From positions 884,654,184 through 884,718,183 of the forward strand of contig CM062817.1 of assembly GCA_031772625.1 (NCBI GenBank): a stretch of DNA of 64,000 nucleotides, given 5' to 3'. Below are positions 57,104 to 64,000 of this stretch, one piece after another. The position numbers were made by a program, and so were the translations under genes. The notes below the pieces were generated by a model, which saw only the letters and a program-made list of their open reading frames with translations, was not told where the DNA came from and did not search any database. This DNA is from Pinus tabuliformis (Eukaryota > Streptophyta > Pinopsida > Pinales > Pinaceae). The stretch's first letter is position 1, and each line of letters opens with the position of its first letter.

Positions 57104-57590
57104 TGTTGGGTTGTGTTATATTCTTTCCACAACTAACCCACGTAGTGAACCGGGGGGTTAGAGGGGGGGTGGAGCCTCCCCTTCATTGTGCCGATTGCGC
57201 AACGGGGGGATCACAGGGGGTCGACAGCCCCCCTTATCCGGGGGGGTTTGAAGGGGGCGGGTAGCCCCCCTCTACGGGGTTCGGGGCAGTGCCCCGGGAA
57301 AAATTTTTTTGGACCCTATATTAGGTTGGGCAAACCTACCTATGGTTTTCGGTCCTTGGTTTTGGACGCAATGTTTTTCGGTCCATGGTATTGGATGCTT
57401 CAGCATGTATAAATATGTATTGTAACATTGAAAGGAATATAATGAAAAATCAAGCTGGTAGTCCCGGTTTTGGGATCCAGGGGAAAATCTCTGTGTATAT
57501 GTGTTTTATGTGTTATGCTCTCGCATTGTTTATTTTTCTGTGATTTAGAATTCGTATGCAGGTAATTTTTGTACGAGGTTAAAACCTACA
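57104..57590 (+). repeat. 3' LTR of copia T
   Basis: 487 bp, TGTTGGGTTGTGTTATATTC to AAAACCTACA, with the same GC-rich hairpins and TATA box as the left LTR. Confidence 0.92.
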
Positions 57591-57595
57591 TCACC

Positions 57596-59051
57596 CATCA
57601 TTTTGTTGCACCCGTCACTGTGATGCACACAATCACTTATTTGCTCTTCATATCTATGTTGCTTCCCATTACTGCATAGTACCACGTCATCATGTTGTAC
57701 TCATCATCAACAAGTTGATGCAATGCATCGTGCTGCTACTATATCTAGATTCCCATCATCACCATGTTGTACCATTGTGATGCACAATACTTTTTTTGCA
57801 CCATACTGCACTATGTTGCACCCATCCTTACTGTCACCTATATGCCACACCACTATCATTGTGCACTATGTTGCACCATTCATCATGTTGCACTAATCAT
57901 TTTTGCAACTAAACATGTTGTCTCTAACACCATGTTGCATCCAACATACCCTCATCCATGCTTGCTGCAATATATATCATCATGTTGCACATACAACATC
58001 CAATATGTTGCAAACTATTTACACTTATTAGACTTAGTTACTTGCTATGGATTTCAGCCTATCAAAGAAACTAGGGTATGGTTGTTTAGGCTTCTTTCAT
58101 ATTTAGGCAACAGAGAGCTTCTCTAGGATAGAAACCAAGTCCTCTAACAGTCTTCCTTAACTGCTTCTAATGGCCCTCCCAAATAGCCTCTAACAACCCT
58201 CCTAAACAACCTCTAACATCCCTCCTAAATAATCCATAACAACCCTCCTAAATAACCTTTAACAACCCTCCTAAATAGCCTCTAACAACCTCTAACAACC
58301 CTCCTAAATAGTCCTCAATTGCGAATAAGTTCCCTCCATGGACTGCGTCGAGGGCACCAACATGACACATAATACCAACGTATTAGGGATCTCTTTTTAA
58401 GGGCCTAGATAAGGCAATGTGTGAAACATTAAGGTCTCCACCATGACTACATTTAGCTCTGCATTTAGGGCTTCACCGTGACGGTGTTTAGGGCTTCACC
58501 TTGATTTCATTTAAGGCTTCACCTTGTTTGCATTTAGGGCTTCACCTTGACTGCATTTAGGGCTTCACCTTGTCTACGTTTAGGGATTCACCTTGACTAT
58601 GTTTAGGGCTTCACCTTGACTACGTCCTTGATCTAGGGCATGTGTAGAGCTAGGGAATCATCTTCTAGGAGCTGCATAGATCCTTCTTACCCATGGAAGC
58701 GTCTAGGGAAACTCTTCTTAGGGCAGCATATCTCTTAGGATCTCTCCTTCCACCAAAACCCAAAGACAAGTGGAGAGGAAGAGATCACAAGAAGAGTGTG
58801 TGTAAATGACTAGCAAGCCACCTCTTTTTATACTAAAACGTTAAGCACAAGTGGGGGCAATTTGGTTGTTGGTCGACCTTGACGAATTCTCCCATAACAC
58901 AAATAAATTTATATCTCCATGAATACATGTCAGAATTTGATGATATTTAGATCAATCCTACACCTCTTGATGAGAGGAATACAAGAAAAATATCATCTTC
59001 CATAAATAATATGACTCACATGGAGTTTTGCCCTAGTTTCAAATTTTAACA
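57596..59051 (-). repeat. 5' LTR of copia B, second piece
   Basis: Continues B's LTR after T and ends AAATTTTAACA, as in A. It carries three internal repeat zones: CATGTTGCAC-type strings (about 57600-58010), TAACAACCCTCCTAAATAGC units of about 23 bases (about 58166-58316), and TTTAGGGCTTCACCTTGACT units (about 58440-58625). On the minus strand TATAAAAAGAGGTGG near 58820-58834 is the likely promoter. Confidence 0.82.
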
Positions 59052-59928
59052 TAATTTGAGATATTTTCAGTGTAACTAGTTCTCAATATTAGCAAAAATA
59101 GTGGAGGTTCAGTCAACGGTGTGTAAATTTTTTCACATTGAGTGAACACCTAGTTAAACTAATTAATCAGCCTAAATTAACTAATGAATGTAGAGAATTC
59201 TAGTTACCTAGCTGAGATTGGAGTTCAAGGGAAGTGTACTATCAGTTATAAACTATTACAAGTTGCATAGGTGCTGCATGTAGTCAACGAAGGGCCTAAA
59301 GGAATTGCATAATCAAAATTGGTGAATTTCCTAACTAATAGGGACCTAATTCCCAAGGGATAAGCACAAGGAAATAGGATCTTGGCAGGTTGAGAGATTG
59401 GCTAAGTATTGGCTTGAGTCAGTCTTTGAGGCAGTGAGATAGATTATACTAGTGCAAATGTTTCTAGGGCTTGAAAAAGCATGTATTTCCTCGATTATTC
59501 GATTAATGCAATACATATAGTAAGGGGTTTTGAGAATTTTCTCTCCCCTAGATAAATATTTTTTTATATGTGTTGAGTCTTTATGCATGTTAATGGTTTG
59601 TGTTCTCAATTGTGATTTGCTTTCCACAGATGAATATAGTAGCTTTAAGTCTTGTGATCTAGTAAATTTCATGAGAAGTTTTGAATCTACACATTAAATA
59701 TCTACACTCCACATCACTCAAGGGAAAAGATACATATGCTCAATGAGAAGGGTTGTGTACTCAAGGAATTATGCTTCCAGAATAACACATAGTGCCATAG
59801 GAATGAAGAGCTTTGTGGAACCACATGAACAAAATCCAAAGCTAAAAGAACTAGATGATTAGCCAAACCTATAGTCGTATTATGGTTGGATTGATGTAGG
59901 GAAGGTACTTCCTATCCACCTTGCACCA
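59052..59928. other. Sequence right of B, no gene seen
   Basis: AT-rich flank. A stretch at about 59520-59600 (TTCTCTCCCCTAGATAAATA) resembles the end of a copia LTR such as D's, but no primer site follows. I find no gene. Confidence 0.5.
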
Positions 59929-60350
59929 GTGTTATTCTTTGAACTAGAGGTACAGAGAGGTAGAACTTATATATGTAAGAAAATTGTAAGGTCCAAAGGG
60001 GTCGAAGATGTTGGAACTATGGAGGAAAATATTACGAAGTTGGGAGAAGAAATGGACAACCTCAGGTTCAAACACAATGGACCATATACAGAAGGAAATA
60101 AGAAGCTACAATCCAAATTGTAGCAAAAAATAAAAGATTCTACAAGAGAAAGAAGAACACATTACCACCATGGCCACTCTATCCATGGAAACCACACATT
60201 GCAAACACCCTTCAAAAACTTATACTATGTTTCTAAAAGATCAATGGTGTTTGTTTCAAATAAGGACATTGTCACAACAAGCTTCCCCTTGTTGAAGAAT
60301 GTAACTAGGTTTGGTCTTCATAATTATACTTGAAGTCAAAATGTAATATA
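59929..60350 (+). pseudogene. Short coiled-coil-like reading-frame remnant
   Basis: A plus-strand frame with one TAG at about 60121 (before it CAAATTG, after it CAAAAAATA). It reads MEENITKLGEEMDNLRFKHN and a Lys/Gln-rich stretch that could form a coiled coil, then VTTSFPLLKNVTRFGLHNYT. It is not recognised and may be a fragment of an element Gag. Confidence 0.3.
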
Positions 60351-61454
60351 TTTGTCAAAAGAAAAGAAAAAAATAAGTTTTATTATTATTGAATTGACTT
60401 GTTAAAGCATGGTTTCATGCTCAGGTCAATTTTCATAGGTCAAGCCTCCATTGTAGGCTTTAAGATTGTTTTTTTTGGGTCAAACTAAGTTTGTTTGTTG
60501 GTCAAAGGCTCCTCCATCAAGTCTCCTCGTTCAAGTCGGCCTGGTTCAAGTGAAATCGTGTCGGCCTAATCTTAAATGGAGACACAACTGCTCATGAAGT
60601 CATGTCAGATTATTTCAAGAAGAAACAACTATATACAAGTCTATACCTTGCTCCATAGTTCAGAAAATAAGCTCAAATAAATATCAAAGAAAGGTTCGGT
60701 GAATTATAGAAGGACATGTTCGATTATCTCTTAAATAAGTTCGGTATACTCTTGGTGCAATCACAAAAGTTCGGATCTTAGAAAGGTAGTCTCAGTGCCA
60801 GTATAGTAAGAAGTTTGGACAATAATTTCAGAGGAAACATCTTGGTGTCACTACAAGAGATCAGATGGCATACAAGCATACTCTCAGTGTTATCACAGTA
60901 TGGTAATCTCTGTCTCGATGCAATCTCTATGATAAGGGTTTGGTGCCACAATGAGAAGGTTTCGACAAGAAAGTCTTGGTACCACCACATAAATTAAGTC
61001 TCAATGTTATGAGGTCTCATTGCTATTACAACTATAATATCTCGGTGTCGATGGCATTGTAGTGGTGATGTCTCGATGAAACTCAGTGGAAAATATTTGA
61101 AGAAATCTCAGTAACAAGAATTCAATGCTAAAACTGTGACATAGATCATGGTGTGCTAACACAGTGAAAGGAGGATCACTTGATGGAGGTAGTCTCGAGT
61201 CTAAGTTGTAAGGGTCTTGGTCGTCTCATATTGAATCTACTTAAGGAAGAATTTTGACTGGGTTTTCCCCTAGAGTGCATTTTTTCCCTGGAAGTGTGCC
61301 TACATCTTGTGTTATCTTTTATTTTGTTCTTGGCATTAGTCCTAATGATAAGAAAAGATAATTCAAAACAACAAATAATAATAATGAAAAACGTCACAAG
61401 ATAATGTCATAATAAGAGAAATCATTTGACTTCCACCCTTTGGATTTCTCAACA

Positions 61455-61466
61455 TGGTATCGGATC
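61455..61466 (+). promoter_or_regulatory. Possible decayed primer binding site
   Basis: TGGTATCGGATC after TTTCTCAACA, resembling an LTR end followed by TGGTATCAGAGC with two changes. If real, an old LTR lies to the left, perhaps starting near 60402 (TGTTAAAGCATGG). I could not find its partner LTR or any pol. Confidence 0.35.
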
Positions 61467-62459
61467 TATGGTCATGGTCAAAGGAAATTTGAAAACCACT
61501 TATACATCTTTGAAGTACTCTCAATGATGTCACAATAATGAATTTCGATATACTTTAGCAAGATAAGTTTGGATCAGTTTCAGAAAGAAGAATTCATGAA
61601 AATACATTGATAAAATCTCAGAAGTGTGGTAAGCACACTACATGTTTTAGTTTAGTGAGACAATTCAGAGAATGAGTGATCAAGTTCGACGCAATACAAG
61701 TTCAGTACTCTGAGATTATAGAAGCCCTAACCAAATAACACTAGTCATGCAAATATAAAATTGAAAGCAAGGAAAGGAGGATTTGATAAAGAAAAAGCAT
61801 TTATTTGAAGACTATCTGAAGTATGGCCTATGGAAAAATAAATCAAATATTGTCACTTAATAAGATTCTCTTCCATCTAGCTATCAAATAAAGGTATGTA
61901 AACACAAGATATGTATATTTATAAGCTTTTAGATTTGTATTATCTCTAATGATTCATATAATCCTTGTTTACAACTGGTCTAGGATAAAAAGTGTATTCT
62001 CTAGATAACGTATTATAACTTTAATCCTCTTCCTCTAGGATTTACATGTAATTTCGGATGTCAAGTAAAAGGTCCTACTGTTGATTGAAAGAATGAACAA
62101 CTTATCATGGGATTCCATCCTCCATGATTATGTAGAAAATCTAACTTGAAAAATTAAATCATGCTCTTGGTATCACATGGTGTGCTTCTAAGTATGTACT
62201 ACAAGTATAAAAGATAATGACTTAATACAAAGAGAAAACCTCAAGGAATGCTTACAAGGTTTGCCAAGTAACATCTCCAGGTATGTGTTAAACTATACAC
62301 CCTACAATATTCTTTTAAAAATATAATCATCCAAATTTTGAAGTTTGTATTACATTACTAACATCACTATGTTTAGTTGTCTTGAAACATAATGATTCTT
62401 GTCTTGGGTGATTCATCACTCGATAAATCTACCCTCCTAATATTCTTAATTTATTTTAT

Positions 62460-63366
62460 ATAACCCTAGACAGGTTCTTTGGAAAACCCTAACCTAAGGG
62501 TGTGATAATGTTAATATTTGAAGCCCTAAAACTGCTTAGAGAGATTGGAAAATTTTATTTGAAGTTTTTGTTGATGATGTCATGTTTGGGGTTTTGGTAT
62601 GATCATTCAAAACCCTAAATTGTTAAGGGTTGAAATGGTGTTGAATGAAATCCTGAACTATGGTTTTCTATGTTATGAATTGAAATCCTAGATCATTAAG
62701 GTTTGGTTGGCCCTATAAGCGAAACCCTTTTTATGTATTTAAATAAGTCCCTTGGAATGAAGCCCTAGGTATATATGTGTCCATTTGGTCAAAACCCTAG
62801 CTTGGCCTAGGTAGGTATATGTATAATGTATTTTCCTTACATATGATATGCTTATGATTGATGATGAATTCTTAGATATGTGTGTTCACCTAATTATTGT
62901 CCGTCATAAATCTTAGGGTTTAATCTAAGCCCTTGTTTGAATGTGATATTCTAGGATGCTGCTTGGGAAATCTAGGGTTTTGTAGCTAAACCCTAGTAGT
63001 AGTTAAATTCTATGGTATGTGTGATATGACGATTTGGAATCTATCTATATAGTGATTGTTGAGATTATGTAAATGAGAAATCTAAGGTTTACATCAAACC
63101 CTAGTAGATGCTAGTCATAATGTTGATTAAGATATGATTGGTTTTTATTGTGGAGCTCATAATCTAAGGTTTACATGATATCCTAGTAAGAAGTCTAACA
63201 TATGAAATTTGGAAGTTGTTATATGTATTAATTTGATTTGTTTCTTGGGTTTGCTATATGAAAGATCATGTCATGTCATTTAAAGAATATTGAAACCCTA
63301 TAGATAATAAGTTTGATATCTTGATGAGTTGTGGATGTGATTTAGGGTTTGTAACAAAACCTAGGC
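62460..63366. repeat. Degenerate repeats with CTAGGGTTT / AAACCCTAG dyads
   Basis: A low-copy degenerate repeat zone. The clearest dyad is CTAGGGTTT (62972-62980) with AAACCCTAG (62988-62996), 9-bp perfect arms. Weaker versions are at 63082-63104, 63164-63186 and 63341-63365, with single AAACCCTA strings from 62460 onward. The motif is telobox-like (AAACCCTA), but spacing of roughly 80-180 bases rules out telomeric DNA. Confidence 0.55.
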
Positions 63367-64000
63367 AAGAAGTTGAAGTATTGAAGTATAGTCTCTTGTT
63401 GGTTATGTTTGTAAATTATAATGCTTCTTTTATTATAATATTTTGATATAGCTAACTTTATGTTTATGTAGTTTTGGTTGTACTTGCTATCTAAGTTGTG
63501 TAGGTACATCATCTTCAAGATTATGAAGATGATCATAAGTAAGCTTGATGTGATAATAATGATATATGAATAACTCAGATAATAAGGACTGAAGCCATGC
63601 AAGATTCTTCAATAAGAAGAAGTTGATCTCCCTAGATTAAGATGGAGCCCAGATAGAAGAAATCTTCTTGAGTTAAGAGGTGATGACAGCTTAGCTGCTT
63701 TGATACAACAAATCTGCATCTATAAATAATTCGTACGTGGACTTGTGGGTTATGGGCACACATATACATCAGAAGCTTTTTAATAGGCGGACTTCACAAC
63801 AAAACCTGACCAATCAACCAACCAACGGCTAAGAACGGAACCCAAATAAACTTAACCCTCTTTGATAACATATCGGGTCCGCAAGAAATGTTAACCCGTG
63901 CACACATTCGAGCATGATTACCGTCTGATCAATCAACCCATGAACGGTCTAGATGGCCGGAAATCATCTAGGTTTTAACCCCGTTGTATAAACCCTCATC
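63367..64000. other. Right edge, no gene seen
   Basis: AT-rich sequence to 63760, then a more balanced stretch. The string TTGTATAAACCCTCATC at 63984-64000 is TATA-like and could be the promoter of an element or gene starting beyond the window. No coding sequence is readable. Confidence 0.35.

Larger units (their letters stand above)
52559..57590 (+). mobile_element. Tnt1-like copia element T, nearly complete
   Basis: 5,032 bp on the plus strand inside B's LTR. The flanks are TGACC (52554-52558) and TCACC (57591-57595), a 5-bp duplication with one change. It has LTRs of 451 and 487 bp, a diverged primer site, a single gag-pol frame with three in-frame stops, and a purine tract. The left LTR starts TATTGGG where the right starts TGTTGGG, a changed end base. 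Confidence 0.92.
43581..59051 (-). mobile_element. Degraded copia element B (same family as A), host of X and T
   Basis: Minus-strand copia with a pol remnant 43581-45185 and 51935-52136, a primer site 52137-52148, and a 5' LTR at 52149-52558 plus 57596-59051. It matches A across its length. X interrupts the gag zinc-knuckle region and T interrupts the LTR. The 3' end is lost: RNase H stops abruptly at about 43581 against C gag, with no 3' LTR. This is most simply a deletion or recombination joining two decayed elements. Confidence 0.8.

Noticed and set aside
62460..63366. Interstitial telomeric repeat
   Set aside because: AAACCCTA strings are isolated and 80-180 bases apart, not in tandem.

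Overview
This is plant nuclear DNA made almost entirely of nested LTR retrotransposons. I found no functional host gene, tRNA, rRNA or CRISPR array. The evidence is Ty1/copia and Ty3/gypsy elements with plant-type initiator-Met tRNA primer sites, a Sirevirus-like copia, a Tat/Ogre-like tRNA-Arg primer site and long LTRs. Stacking this deep suggests a large, repeat-rich seed-plant genome, possibly a gymnosperm, but the species cannot be told from the window.

Left part (1-40153), read as a nested stack with letters of my own. Element A is a degraded minus-strand copia whose 5' LTR is 38240-40153 and whose left end lies before position 1. In its 3' part, made of 59-bp tandem repeats, sits gypsy element G (181-36629, TSD TACAT). 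G's RNase H region is split by a short copia, D (3315-5753, TSD TAATG). G's 5' LTR is split by copia E (8159-35544, plus, TSD GGGAG). E's leader holds a reverse-oriented copy of the same family, F (8927-22075, TSD CTGCG/CTGTG). F's leader holds a gag-only Tat-like element, H (14115-21324, TSD GAGCA). E's 3' LTR holds a Sirevirus-like copia, S (27030-35326, TSD CATTT). The LTR halves rejoin exactly across each insertion, so these boundaries are firm.

Right part (40154-59051). A appears to have landed in the gag of another copia, C. Pieces of C gag flank a 2.27-kb probable solo LTR (40477-42746). C joins at about 43580 to element B (43581-59051), a second copy of the A family. B holds two insertions. 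One is a nearly complete plus-strand Tnt1-like copia, T (52559-57590). The other is X (45186-51929), an unclassified 6.7-kb insertion. X carries a TATA box, one open frame of about 1,139 codons broken only by TAG/TAA stops, and a possible polyadenylation signal. I do not recognise its protein, which has no reverse transcriptase, integrase, protease or zinc knuckle. It is the most unusual object in the window.

Right end (59052-64000). AT-rich sequence without a convincing gene: one short coiled-coil-like reading-frame remnant, a possible decayed primer site, and a series of degenerate dyads built on CTAGGGTTT / AAACCCTAG.

Most coding frames are broken by nonsense codons that single C-to-T or G-to-A changes explain, with few frameshifts in S, T and X. 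This is the decay expected of cytosine-methylated, silenced DNA.
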